From Acidobacteriota bacterium (GTDB lineage Bacteria > Acidobacteriota > Blastocatellia > Pyrinomonadales > Pyrinomonadaceae), in NCBI GenBank assembly GCA_003222935.1, contig QHXL01000223.1, forward strand, positions 1 through 12,500: a stretch of 12,500 nt of DNA, read 5' to 3'. Numbering within the stretch: the first letter of the stretch is position 1; each line of letters starts with the position of its first letter. Shown here one piece after another: positions 1-7,613 of this stretch. Position numbers and translations under genes: made by a program. The notes under the pieces were generated by a model, which ran no database searches, was not told the DNA's origin, and worked only from the letters and a program-made list of their open reading frames with translations.

Positions 1-110
1 AAGTGCAGCGCTCGCCAAGGCTTCGAGAGTTTTGTTTCGATTGCACCGACAGGCGTCCCCAGGGCGCATAGCAAAAGAAACAGTGCGATTCTAAAGAAGT
101 TTGCTCTCAT
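1..110 (-). CDS. N-terminus of a secreted protein of unknown function (partial, runs off the window)
   Basis: Reading the minus strand from an ATG at 108-110, an open frame continues to the window edge (36 complete codons). It begins MRANFFRIALFLLLCALG, a classic signal peptide: short basic n-region (R2, R7), a run of leucine/alanine, then a small-residue region ending PVGA that would be cut before IE. The cysteine in the leucine stretch is preceded by leucine, so it is not a convincing lipobox. The mature part visible (ETKLSKPWRALH) is too short to recognise. No strong Shine-Dalgarno is visible. It lies 47 bp downstream of the broken MerR gene on the same strand, so the two may have shared a transcript. 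Export is well supported; function is unknown. Confidence 0.55.
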   Translation of the reverse strand, partial: MRANFFRIALFLLLCALGTPVGAIETKLSKPWRALH

Positions 111-144
111 TGACGGTGAAGACTAGTTCCGCTTGAGGGAATGG

Positions 145-319
145 TCAACACTGCTTTTCAGACTTTGCGGCGATTGCCTGGTGAATGAACTCGGTAGCCA
201 GTACTCGTGTAACCACCAGGTTTCAGTAAGCCGATTCGATCGTAATGATGCAAAGTTCTTACAGTGACCCCGGCTACTCGCGCGAATTCGATCGCTTTGT
301 ATAGTCGTTCTTCGTTCAT
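145..319 (-). pseudogene. Broken MerR/TipA-like transcriptional regulator (winged-helix half only)
   Basis: The frame from ATG 319 gives MNEERLYKAIEFARVAGVTV, then RTLHHYDRIGLLKP, the MerR winged-helix signature (helix-turn-helix, then YDxxGLLxP), and ends at a stop at 158 after 53 residues. MerR proteins are normally 120-270 residues with a coiled coil and an effector domain, both absent here. Just before the end, a neighbouring frame reads VLATEFIHQAIAAKSEKQC and stops at 145. That resembles the tail of a TipAS-type effector domain, so I infer a large out-of-frame internal deletion joining the DNA-binding half to the extreme C-terminus. A GTG at 370 is in frame and has an AGGA upstream, but the predicted -10 sits directly against it, so ATG 319 is preferred. 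A truncated DNA-binding peptide could still be made. Confidence 0.6.
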
Positions 320-371
320 TGGACTTTCTGCCTGGGCTCCGATTATTCCAACCGAAAATTCGCTTAACACA

Positions 372-405
372 ATTATCCTAAAGTCTGACGTACCGTCAGG
401 CGCAA
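372..405 (-). promoter_or_regulatory. MerR-type promoter with dyad operator for the broken MerR gene
   Basis: A perfect inverted repeat, CTGACGTACCGTCAG (6-bp arms, 3-nt centre), lies at 385-399. On the minus strand it falls inside a 19-bp spacer between TTGCGC (405-400) and TAGGAT (380-375). A long 19-bp spacer with a dyad inside is the hallmark of promoters controlled by MerR-family activators. An alternative -10, GATAAT, is at 377-372. Either would start RNA near 365-368, upstream of ATG 319 and at or past GTG 370. Autoregulation by the adjacent MerR protein is inference. Confidence 0.4.
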
Positions 406-431
406 GTCTTTTCTTGCTGAAAAATCCTTCC

Positions 432-459
432 TTGACAGTTTTCGCTGATTTTCATTAAT
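432..459 (+). promoter_or_regulatory. Candidate housekeeping promoter for imuB-dnaE2
   Basis: A perfect -35 hexamer TTGACA lies at 432-437, followed after 16 bp by ATTAAT (454-459), a 4/6 match to TATAAT. The predicted start is about 25 bp before the imuB ATG. The dyad at 385-399 lies about 33 bp upstream of this -35. I cannot recognise a known LexA box in the interval, although imuB-dnaE2 cassettes are usually damage-induced. Confidence 0.35.
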
Positions 460-491
460 CTTCGTCTATCTTAGTATCGCGGGGGCAAGAA

Positions 492-1855
<1,364 letters not shown>

Positions 1856-1856
<1 letters not shown>

Positions 1857-1964
1857 TGAATCGTAAACCGATACGGATGTGTTGATGTTTTACGATTTCC
1901 GTAACGATCACGATTCACGATTCACGATTCACGATTCACCATTTACGATTCACGACTCATGACT
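1856..1964. repeat. 7-bp tandem repeat array (CACGATT family) at the imuB-dnaE2 junction
   Basis: CACGATT occurs four times perfectly (1909-1936), then continues as CACCATT, TACGATT, CACGACT and CATGACT (1937-1964). The last unit contains the dnaE2 ATG at 1959. A 12-bp inverted copy, GTGAATCGTAAA at 1856-1867 (overlapping the last base of the imuB stop), is exactly complementary to TTTACGATTCAC at 1942-1953. A further TTTACGATT at 1889-1897 offers an alternative partner. No Shine-Dalgarno is visible in front of dnaE2; the array occupies its place. Confidence 0.9.
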
Positions 1965-4900
1965 TACGTCGAACTACATGCGCGCTCGGCTTTTAGTTTT
2001 CTGGAAGGAGGATCTGTTCCTGAAGAACTGATCGCAGCCGGAAGGGAACTAAATATGTCAGCAATGGCATTGCTGGATCGAAATGGTGTTTATGGTTCAC
2101 CTAGATTTCATATGGCAGCGAGGAAGAATGAAATCAAAGCTCATATTGGCGCGGAGATTAGTGTCCAAAGTACAAAGTCCAACGTCCAGGGTCCAAAAGC
2201 AATTTATTCAATTCCAGTGTTAGTCCAGAGTCGCAAAGGCTATCAAAATCTCTGTCGACTTATCACCTTGATGAAGTTGCGTATTCCCAAACATGCAAAG
2301 CCTGGTGAGTGTGTGGTAACGCCTGAAGAGTTAGCAGCGCATGCCGATGGCTTAATTTGCATGACCGGCGGATTTGATGGGCCTATCGCCAGATCAATAG
2401 AAGAGGATGATGTACAGCGCACCTCGGAGTGGTTATTGGAAGTGTTTGGCAAAGGTAATGTCTATGCCGAGTTGCAGCGTCACTACGATCGTGAAGAAGA
2501 AGCTCGCAACCAGGTAGTAATTGGGATTGCCAGGCGTCTAGGTTTGCCGTTACTGGCGACAAATGGGGTTTGTCATGCAATAGCTGCTCGGCGAGAAGTG
2601 TCGGATGTATTTACCTGCATTCGAAATCATGTGCGTCTGGAGACCGCCGGCCGTTTGCTGGCACGAAATTCCGAAACGTATCTGAAGTCAGCGGAGGTAA
2701 TGGAGAAGCTCTTTGCGGATTTGCCGGAAGCAATAACTAACACTTCCCAACTTTCATCACGACTGGAGTTCACTCTTGAAGATCTGGGATATGAATTCCC
2801 AAAATATCCCGTGCCGCATGGCGAAACGATGACTTCATTTCTGCGCCGTCGAACCGAGGAAGGCGCGCGTCTGCGTTACTCCGGCAAGCAGGGCGCACTC
2901 ACGTATGAACAGGCGCGCCCTCAACTCGAACGTGAATTAGCACTCATCGAAAAATTAAAACTAGAAGGTTACTTTCTTATCGTCTGGGACATAGTTCAGT
3001 TTTGTCGCAGGGAAGGAATCCTCATTCAGGGACGGGGATCTGCGGCCAATAGTGCCGTCTGTTATGCGCTTGGTATCACGGCAGTTGATCCCGTCGGAAT
3101 GGAATTGTTGTTTGAGCGTTTTCTTTCCGAGGAAAGAGGTGAATGGCCCGATATCGATCTTGACTTGCCGAGTGGGGATCAGAGAGAGAAGGCGATTCAG
3201 TATGTTTATGAGCGTTACGGACAACTCGGTGCGGCAATGACAGCCAATGTGATTACTTATCGTGGCCGCTCGGCTGCACGCGAAGTTGGCAAAGTTCTTG
3301 ATTTTGATGAAGACACTCTGTCGCGGCTTTCCAGTTTGGTGCACAAATGGGAATGGAAGGATCCGAACGATTCGGCGGAACGTCAGTTTCGAGATGCGGG
3401 TCTCGACTTGCATCAACCACGAATCAAGAAATTTTTTCAGCTTTACCAGCTGGTCCAGGACCTGCCACGTCACCTCGGCCAACATTCAGGTGGGATGGTG
3501 ATCTGCCAGGGGCAACTTGATTCAGTTGTTCCACTCGAGCCGGCATCAATGCCGGGCCGGGTTGTTGTGCAATGGGATAAGGAAGACTGTGCCGATCTCG
3601 GACTGATAAAAGTCGATCTGTTAGGCCTCGGTATGATGGCGGTTCTTGAAGAATCTATTAAGTTGATTCGCGAGTCGTATCGCGAAGAAATCGATCTGGC
3701 CCATCTTCCTCAGGATGACCCGGCTGTTTATTCAGCGTTGCAAAAGGCAGATACGATTGGAATGTTTCAGGTTGAGAGTCGGGCGCAGATGTCCTGCTTG
3801 CCACGCCTTCATCCGGAAAAGTTTTACGACATAGTGGTCCAGGTAGCCATTATCCGTCCCGGTCCTATCGTAGGGAAAATGGTTCATCCCTATCTCAACC
3901 GCCGGCTGGGAAGGGAGCAGGTTACTTATGCCCTTCAAGAACAATTACTGAAGATGGCTATGGAGTGTGCGGGGTTTTCTGGCGGGGAGGCTGAAGAATT
4001 ACGACGGGCCTTTGGGTTCAAGCGTTCAGAAGCGCGAATGAAAGAGATTGAAGTCAAACTGCGTCGGGGCTTGGACAGTAATGGAATCATAGGAAAGACT
4101 CAGGAAGAGATTGTATTGGCGATTAGCTCATTTGCTCTTTACGGGTTTCCTGAATCGCATGCCGCGAGCTTTGCTTTAATTGCGTATGCAAGTGCGTACT
4201 TGAAGTGTAATTACCTGGCAGCGTTCACGGCAGCAATTCTAAACAATCAACCGATGGGGTTTTACCAGCCGTTCACACTCATTAAAGATGCACAACGCCA
4301 TGGACTAAAAGTTTTGCCGATCGATATCACTCGCTCGGATTGGCTATGCACGATTGAAACATGGCGAGACGGTGAAGGGGGGATGAGGAGAGGGAGCGAC
4401 GGGGAGACTGGTGGAACGGGTGCTCAAAAGTTGCAGTCGACCCCTCGCCCTTTCCCCCATCCTTCTTCGCTTGCCCTCCGCCTGGGTCTTAATTACGTCA
4501 AAGGTCTTAATCAGGAATCAGGGAAGGCCATTGTTCGTGAGCGTTCAGTGTGCGCTTTTGCAGGGATTGATGATCTACGCAATCGAGTTCAAGAGCTTCG
4601 GAAAGATGAGTTGAGGAAGTTAGCGGCCGTAGGCGCTTTGAATTTCATTCAGGAGTCGAAGCACGTTAAAAGGGAAGGACAAGTTAATCGTCGCGATGCG
4701 CTCTGGCAAGTTGAACGCGTCGTTCGGCCAGCAGGAGATCTCTACGAAGAATTGCTCGAACAGGACGGAAACTCGCCGCTGTTGCCCATGACTATTCCTG
4801 AACGAGTTAATGCCGATTTTCGCGGTACTGGAGTGACGATTGGTAAACATCCAGTCGCTTATCATCGAGGTGAATTAAATAAGTTAGGGGCCTGGCGAGC

Positions 4901-5204
4901 GATTGATATCTACAAAATTCGTAATGGGAATACAGTGCGTGTCGGGGGGTGGGTGATTGTTCGACAAAGACCAGGTACTGCCAAAGGATTTATGTTCCTA
5001 ACGATTGAAGATGAAACCGGCGTCAGTAACATCATTGTTACTCCGCAACTCTTTGATCGTTATCGTTCCGTTTTAGTCGACCAGCCATTTCTCCTGATAG
5101 ATGGAGTGTTACAAAACCAGGACAATGTGGTTTCAGTCAAAGCAAGACATATACGATCACTCTCTTTCCAAATGACAGCAGGTCCTTCGCATGATTTTCA
5201 TTAG
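1959..5204 (+). CDS. dnaE2: Error-prone DNA polymerase III alpha-type subunit DnaE2/ImuC, 1081 aa
   Basis: DnaE2 (ImuC) is the mutagenic C-family replicase of the ImuB-DnaE2 translesion pathway. The N-terminal PHP domain begins YVELHARSAFSFLEG (residues 3-17) and runs to about residue 210. The palm holds GRGSAANSAVCYALG and the catalytic PDIDLD with Asp398, Asp400 and Asp402. The third active-site aspartate is Asp553 in IKVDLLGLG. The tail has the DnaE2-typical GTGVTIGKHPV and an OB fold (about 990-1060, VRVGGWVIVRQRPG). Length is normal for the family (about 1050-1090). Two insertions are odd: five 7-bp repeats at residues 69-80 in the PHP domain, and a 37-codon low-complexity block at residues 801-837 before LALRLGLNYVKGLN. 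Catalytic motifs are intact, so the enzyme is probably active. The start matches the family N-terminus but lacks a Shine-Dalgarno. Confidence 0.93.
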   Translation: MTYVELHARSAFSFLEGGSVPEELIAAGRELNMSAMALLDRNGVYGSPRFHMAARKNEIKAHIGAEISVQSTKSNVQGPKAIYSIPVLVQSRKGYQNLCRLITLMKLRIPKHAKPGECVVTPEELAAHADGLICMTGGFDGPIARSIEEDDVQRTSEWLLEVFGKGNVYAELQRHYDREEEARNQVVIGIARRLGLPLLATNGVCHAIAARREVSDVFTCIRNHVRLETAGRLLARNSETYLKSAEVMEKLFADLPEAITNTSQLSSRLEFTLEDLGYEFPKYPVPHGETMTSFLRRRTEEGARLRYSGKQGALTYEQARPQLERELALIEKLKLEGYFLIVWDIVQFCRREGILIQGRGSAANSAVCYALGITAVDPVGMELLFERFLSEERGEWPDIDLDLPSGDQREKAIQYVYERYGQLGAAMTANVITYRGRSAAREVGKVLDFDEDTLSRLSSLVHKWEWKDPNDSAERQFRDAGLDLHQPRIKKFFQLYQLVQDLPRHLGQHSGGMVICQGQLDSVVPLEPASMPGRVVVQWDKEDCADLGLIKVDLLGLGMMAVLEESIKLIRESYREEIDLAHLPQDDPAVYSALQKADTIGMFQVESRAQMSCLPRLHPEKFYDIVVQVAIIRPGPIVGKMVHPYLNRRLGREQVTYALQEQLLKMAMECAGFSGGEAEELRRAFGFKRSEARMKEIEVKLRRGLDSNGIIGKTQEEIVLAISSFALYGFPESHAASFALIAYASAYLKCNYLAAFTAAILNNQPMGFYQPFTLIKDAQRHGLKVLPIDITRSDWLCTIETWRDGEGGMRRGSDGETGGTGAQKLQSTPRPFPHPSSLALRLGLNYVKGLNQESGKAIVRERSVCAFAGIDDLRNRVQELRKDELRKLAAVGALNFIQESKHVKREGQVNRRDALWQVERVVRPAGDLYEELLEQDGNSPLLPMTIPERVNADFRGTGVTIGKHPVAYHRGELNKLGAWRAIDIYKIRNGNTVRVGGWVIVRQRPGTAKGFMFLTIEDETGVSNIIVTPQLFDRYRSVLVDQPFLLIDGVLQNQDNVVSVKARHIRSLSFQMTAGPSHDFH
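2163..2197. repeat. Degenerate 7-bp tandem repeat (GTCCAAA family x5) inside the dnaE2 PHP domain
   Basis: Five consecutive 7-bp units read GTCCAAA, GTACAAA, GTCCAAC, GTCCAGG and GTCCAAA. They encode VQSTKSNVQGPK, an apparent extra loop between GAEIS and the IPVLVQSRKGYQNLCRLIT strand. The spacing is strictly seven bases although the units have diverged, so this is an old array tolerated in the enzyme. Confidence 0.85.
4359..4469. repeat. Low-complexity, imperfectly palindromic insertion in dnaE2
   Basis: About 111 bp between WLCTIE and LALRLGLNYVKG, which are adjacent or nearly so in other DnaE2 proteins. The first half is G/A-rich (G-runs at 4376-4382 and 4411-4414) and the second C/T-rich (C-runs at 4440-4444 and 4453-4457). 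The two arms are largely complementary, so the RNA could fold into an imperfect hairpin. It encodes Gly/Arg-rich then Pro/Ser-rich sequence with no recognisable domain. The exact boundaries are estimated. Confidence 0.65.
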
Positions 5205-5210
5205 TACCAA

Positions 5211-5247
5211 AAAGTCGAAAAAGCCAGAGACCGAAAGTCAAAGGCTT
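5211..5247 (-). terminator. Intrinsic terminator of the receiver gene (minus strand)
   Basis: On the minus strand, AAGCC (5247-5243) pairs with GGCTT (5225-5221). A 3x3 internal loop follows, then an inner GAC/GTC stem with a TTTCG-type loop. The hairpin is directly followed by T-rich sequence (GGCTTTTTCGACTTTTT). It lies 34 bp after the stop of the receiver gene and separates it from the convergent dnaE2. Confidence 0.5.
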
Positions 5248-5280
5248 CAATGCTTGAGCAGTTTCTTAATGGATGATTAA

Positions 5281-5676
5281 TTAGGCAGGTCGCGCAGCTT
5301 GTTTTGGGGGAGACTCGAGGAGACCTTGAACGACCTGGGCGACTTGAGAAAGCGGTTTTGGTTTTCTGAGGAAAGCATCGGCGCCACAACGTCTGGCTTC
5401 ATCTTCCATTTCAGCGGAGCCATACGCGGTTAGAACAATAATTCTTGTCTGAGGATTCTGGTCGCGAATCATCTTAATCATGTCTAAGCCATCGGGATTG
5501 CGGGTGGCTCCAAGTCGGAGGTCCTGGATCACAACTTTGTAGTCGGTGGCCTCGATCAATTTCTCGGCCTCTTCCATTTCGCTGGCCGTGTCTACTTTAT
5601 AGCCGTGAAGAGAAAAGTATTCGCTCATGGAGAAGCAGATGGATTCCTCATCGTCAACGACGAGCAGTCTAGGCAT
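5281..5676 (-). CDS. Stand-alone response-regulator receiver protein, 131 aa
   Basis: This is a CheY-like receiver domain with no output domain, so it probably acts by phosphotransfer or by protein contact. From ATG 5676 it reads MPRLLVVDDEES. The acidic pair is Asp8-Asp9, the phosphoacceptor Asp52 (VVIQDLRLG), the switch Thr83 (VLTAYGS) and the conserved Lys105 (FLRKPKP). All key residues are present, so it should be phosphorylatable. The last 20 residues are a short polar tail. The frame stays open up to a GTG at 5778, adding 34 residues, but ATG 5676 has GAGAG five bases upstream and places the first strand correctly. The VVIQDLRLG strand resembles NtrC-type receivers. The partner kinase is not evident; the nearest histidine kinase (9089-11297) is broken. 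Confidence 0.85.
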   Translation of the reverse strand: MPRLLVVDDEESICFSMSEYFSLHGYKVDTASEMEEAEKLIEATDYKVVIQDLRLGATRNPDGLDMIKMIRDQNPQTRIIVLTAYGSAEMEDEARRCGADAFLRKPKPLSQVAQVVQGLLESPPKQAARPA

Positions 5677-5786
5677 CAAGGCTCTCGACGCTTTTTCATC
5701 GCGACCGCTCCACATCTGCCTCAGTTTTCCTGAGACTTTTTTCAATGTTCCAAACCGAGTTGGCTTCACGGCACACACTGACCCTT

Positions 5787-5810
5787 AGGCAGCAATCCGA
5801 AAGGCTGCCT
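5787..5810. other. Perfect 7-bp inverted repeat (AGGCAGC/GCTGCCT)
   Basis: AGGCAGC at 5787-5793 and GCTGCCT at 5804-5810 form a hairpin with a 10-nt loop, 110 bp upstream of the preferred start of the receiver gene. There is no T-run on either side, so it is more likely a leader hairpin or an operator than a terminator. Function unknown. Confidence 0.5.
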
Positions 5811-5820
5811 TGCAATGGGC

Positions 5821-5862
5821 AAATTAAAAGAGCTCAGTAATCGCGCGACAACGGTGGAGCTC
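5821..5862 (-). terminator. Terminator downstream of the zinc-finger gene (minus strand)
   Basis: On the minus strand GAGCTC (5862-5857) pairs with a second GAGCTC (5835-5830). The inner self-complementary TCGCGCGA can pair further. The stem is followed by TTTTAATTT. It lies about 70 bp after the zinc-finger stop and would insulate the receiver gene downstream. Confidence 0.45.
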
Positions 5863-5928
5863 CAATCGCGTCGGTGGGAATCGTCGACGGTGGCCGACGA
5901 CTACCGCATCAATTCAAAACCGCTTTAG

Positions 5929-6210
5929 TCAAACCAGATCAGACCTACACGCCCGTTTGCCTAGCAAAGAGTCGGCGAGCAAACGCAGATGCCGTGGCAT
6001 TTCTGAGGGGACATCCGGGACGTGGGACGATGAAATTCGATGCCTTGAAAGGAGCTGTACTTCCGCCCCGCAGAAGTCGCATATATCTAAATGGGAGATT
6101 ACTTCCTTGGCACTCTCCTCAGAGAGTGCCGCGAGGATGAATGAAAGCAACTGGTGCGTCGTCGGGCAGGTTGCGGACTTCGCAAAGAAATCAACCTTGG
6201 CTGAACTCAT
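5929..6210 (-). CDS. Small zinc-finger anti-sigma-factor-like protein, 93 aa
   Basis: The sequence CPTTHQLLSFILAALSEE, then EVISHLDICDFCGAEVQLL, fits the zinc-finger (zf-HC2-like) fold found at the N-terminus of anti-sigma factors: an upstream Cys, then His-x3-Cys-x2-Cys (HLDICDFC). The protein has no transmembrane segment and no further domain, unlike membrane anti-sigma factors, so it would be a soluble single-domain version. ATG 6210 is chosen because GGGAG lies eight bases upstream; an in-frame TTG at 6216 would be too close to that site. A sigma factor partner is not present in the window. The fold is well supported; a role in binding sigma factor is only inferred from the family. Confidence 0.7.
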   Translation of the reverse strand: MSSAKVDFFAKSATCPTTHQLLSFILAALSEESAKEVISHLDICDFCGAEVQLLSRHRISSSHVPDVPSEMPRHLRLLADSLLGKRACRSDLV

Positions 6211-6300
6211 CGTCAAATCTCCCGTCCTTTTGATAACGATGAGGGCAGTGCACCAGATCCAAGAAGTGCAAGACCCACTTACGTGCTGCGGCTGGGGGGC

Positions 6301-6513
6301 CTATATTGCAATGGCAGCCCGCAAGTTGGGTCGTTGCGGGATTGGTCTATTAATTCTTCCGGACACGCTCGGGGATGCAGGCTTTGTAATGATGTAAAGC
6401 AACACCTCGCAGACTTCGCGCGTTCCAGTTCCAATCGTATTTCCCTTTTCATCCTGGAGGGCATAAATCCTTCCATTGATGTCGAGGGGTAAAATCATCG
6501 GTTCGGCGTACAT
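6301..6513 (-). CDS. Small protein of unknown function, 70 aa
   Basis: Not recognised. The frame begins MYAEPMILPLDINGRIYAL, then QDEKGNTIGTGTREVCEVLL, and ends PNLRAAIAI. The first 45 residues look like a compact beta-rich fold (LDINGRIYALQDEKGNTIGTG resembles paired strands) followed by a hydrophobic helix; the tail is basic and proline-rich. No signal peptide or membrane segment is convincing. The ribosome-binding site is excellent, AGGAG eight bases before ATG 6513, which is the main reason to call it real. It lies between the PEP-CTERM gene and the zinc-finger gene on the same strand. A strong 12-bp hairpin sits just upstream of its Shine-Dalgarno and may control it. Confidence 0.6.
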   Translation of the reverse strand: MYAEPMILPLDINGRIYALQDEKGNTIGTGTREVCEVLLYIITKPASPSVSGRINRPIPQRPNLRAAIAI

Positions 6514-6529
6514 CTGTTGGTCTCCTGAT

Positions 6530-6559
6530 AACCGCCCGCAGCAAATTCTGCGGGCGGTT
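6530..6559. terminator. Strong GC-rich hairpin between the PEP-CTERM gene and the 70-aa gene
   Basis: AACCGCCCGCAG (6530-6541) and CTGCGGGCGGTT (6548-6559) form a perfect 12-bp stem with a 6-nt loop. It lies 51 bp after the PEP-CTERM stop and only a few bases before the AGGAG of the 70-aa gene. The minus strand lacks a T-run after the stem; the plus strand continues TCATTTAATT. It could be a terminator, an RNA-stabilising end, or a control element for the gene behind it. Confidence 0.5.
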
Positions 6560-6609
6560 CATTTAATTCAATGGGCAACCGTTAACGATGCCGGGACTAG
6601 CAAGATAGA

Positions 6610-7218
6610 CTAGCTCCGTTTGAACCGACGTCGGACAGCACCAGCCGCGCCCAGCAATCCGGTTCCGAGAAGCAGCATGCTTGCTGGTTCAGGAACTGGA
6701 GCAGTAACGATTGACTGGACCGTAGTGTTTTGTCCTGGAGGGTTGATCAATAGCGCGGTCGCAGCAATCGTACCAGGACCACCTAGATTGGTTAGAGTGT
6801 ATGTGTAGCCGTTAATTACCACACTCGTCGCGGAAAACACCACGTTAAAAGTCGAGAGACCTGGTGCCACAGTACCACTAACGAGCGCGCTGAAGGACTG
6901 ATTGGCCGGTCCTGGTATAGTCTGGGTTATTCGCAGGGTGAACGGCGTTGGAGCCATGGCACCAAACGGCGCACCAATCCAACTAAAGTCACCCAAACTA
7001 GCTGCTGTGAATCCGCCGGCTGGCACGTTCAGAACGTTTATCGTCTGACCTGTGAACTGAAGCGCGCCCGGACCAATCGGCGCTAACGCAATTGCACCTG
7101 GTGCGCAAGCGGCACCGAAGCAGCCCTCGGTGAAATAGGTCGGATCCGCGTTAGCGACTACTGTCACAGCCATTAACATGGCCGACAGCAACGTTGCCCT
7201 AAGAATTAATTTAATCAT
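6610..7218 (-). CDS. PEP-CTERM sorting-domain exported protein, 202 aa
   Basis: From ATG 7218 (AGGAG five bases upstream) the protein starts with a signal peptide, MIKLILRATLLSAMLMAVTV, ending VANA with a cleavage site before DPTYF. The mature part (about 25-174) is low in charge and rich in Gly, Ala, Thr, Asn and Pro, with two cysteines near the start (CFGAAC). It looks like an extracellular beta-sandwich of the type common in PEP-CTERM proteins, but no named domain is recognised. The C-terminus from residue 175 is a textbook PEP-CTERM signal: VPEPASMLLL, a hydrophobic helix, then RRRFKRS. Such proteins are cut by exosortase in the inner membrane and often go with exopolysaccharide production. 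The exosortase is not in the window. An in-frame upstream start at 7260 would place charged residues before the signal peptide and is rejected. A sigma-54-type promoter lies far upstream (7614-7629). Confidence 0.9.
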   Translation of the reverse strand: MIKLILRATLLSAMLMAVTVVANADPTYFTEGCFGAACAPGAIALAPIGPGALQFTGQTINVLNVPAGGFTAASLGDFSWIGAPFGAMAPTPFTLRITQTIPGPANQSFSALVSGTVAPGLSTFNVVFSATSVVINGYTYTLTNLGGPGTIAATALLINPPGQNTTVQSIVTAPVPEPASMLLLGTGLLGAAGAVRRRFKRS

Positions 7219-7219
7219 A

Positions 7220-7246
7220 AGTCTCCTTTTCCCTGTTGGAAAGACT
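7220..7246 (-). promoter_or_regulatory. Hairpin that can cover the ribosome-binding site of the PEP-CTERM gene
   Basis: On the minus strand AGTCT (7246-7242) pairs with AGACT (7224-7220), and TTCC (7241-7238) with GGAA (7232-7229). The AGGAG Shine-Dalgarno is caught partly in the outer stem and partly in a bulge. It directly follows the two-stem element, an arrangement that would allow translational control. Confidence 0.35.
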
Positions 7247-7248
7247 CT

Positions 7249-7334
7249 TCCAGCCTTCAAAACTCTTGCTTAGCCGGCGAGTGCGGGCTCTAGGAACCTT
7301 GCCAGACCTACTGGCTAAGTGTTCGAAGGCTAGA
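7249..7334 (-). ncRNA. Candidate structured leader RNA (two nested stems) upstream of the PEP-CTERM gene
   Basis: On the minus strand an outer stem of 10 pairs (one G-U) joins TCTAGCCTTC (7334-7325) to GAAGGCTGGA (7258-7249). Inside it CTTAGCC (7319-7313) pairs perfectly with GGCTAAG (7275-7269), leaving a 37-nt internal region rich in G and C. A second GGCTAAG lies upstream at 7440-7434 and could compete for the same CTTAGCC, which would give two alternative folds. I compared it by eye with riboswitch consensus sequences I know, including both c-di-GMP classes, and saw no match. It may be a new cis-regulatory RNA or simply a folded leader. Confidence 0.35.
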
Positions 7335-7386
7335 TACCGCTTGTTCAAGCACTCCAATCACCTCGCTTGAGATGATGTTTCGTTTT

Positions 7387-7422
7387 CTGAATAACCCTTT
7401 GGGGCACCAAATGATTACTCAG
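7387..7422 (-). other. Long hairpin in the PEP-CTERM leader
   Basis: On the minus strand CTGAGTAA pairs with TTATTCAG (8 pairs, one G-U). A 3x3 internal loop follows, then TTTGG/CCAAA closes a 4-nt loop (TGCC). No T-run follows, so a simple terminator is unlikely. Confidence 0.55.
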
Positions 7423-7613
7423 TAAATACGGGTCTTAGCCTTAACCTGCTACTAATACCTGTACTGGGACTACTAACCTAATTAAGTTAGATCGCTTATT
7501 AGAGGCTCGAAGTAGATGAGGCTGCGGGGCAATCGCAAGCTCGACTACTGTTTTGCCAGATCTCCGGACGGTAATCCGAAGCTTACACGTAGTTGGGCAC
7601 TTGGCCCTCCTAG

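Noticed and set aside
1909..1964. Short repeats that might suggest a CRISPR array.
   Set aside because: Units are 7 bp, head to tail, with no spacers; this is a simple tandem repeat.
5677..5778. Extension of the receiver protein to a GTG at 5778.
   Set aside because: Adds 34 residues with no domain character; the AAGGG in front is too close to the GTG, and ATG 5676 fits the receiver fold exactly.
5957..6397. 146-codon plus-strand frame across the small genes.
   Set aside because: It is antisense to the zinc-finger and 70-aa genes, which have proper motifs and ribosome-binding sites.
7300..7420. Minus-strand open stretch reading ...SSEVIGVLEQAVSSLRTLSQ, resembling a protein tail.
   Set aside because: Only 36 codons between stops, no ATG and no ribosome-binding site; it overlaps the hairpins, so chance is likely.
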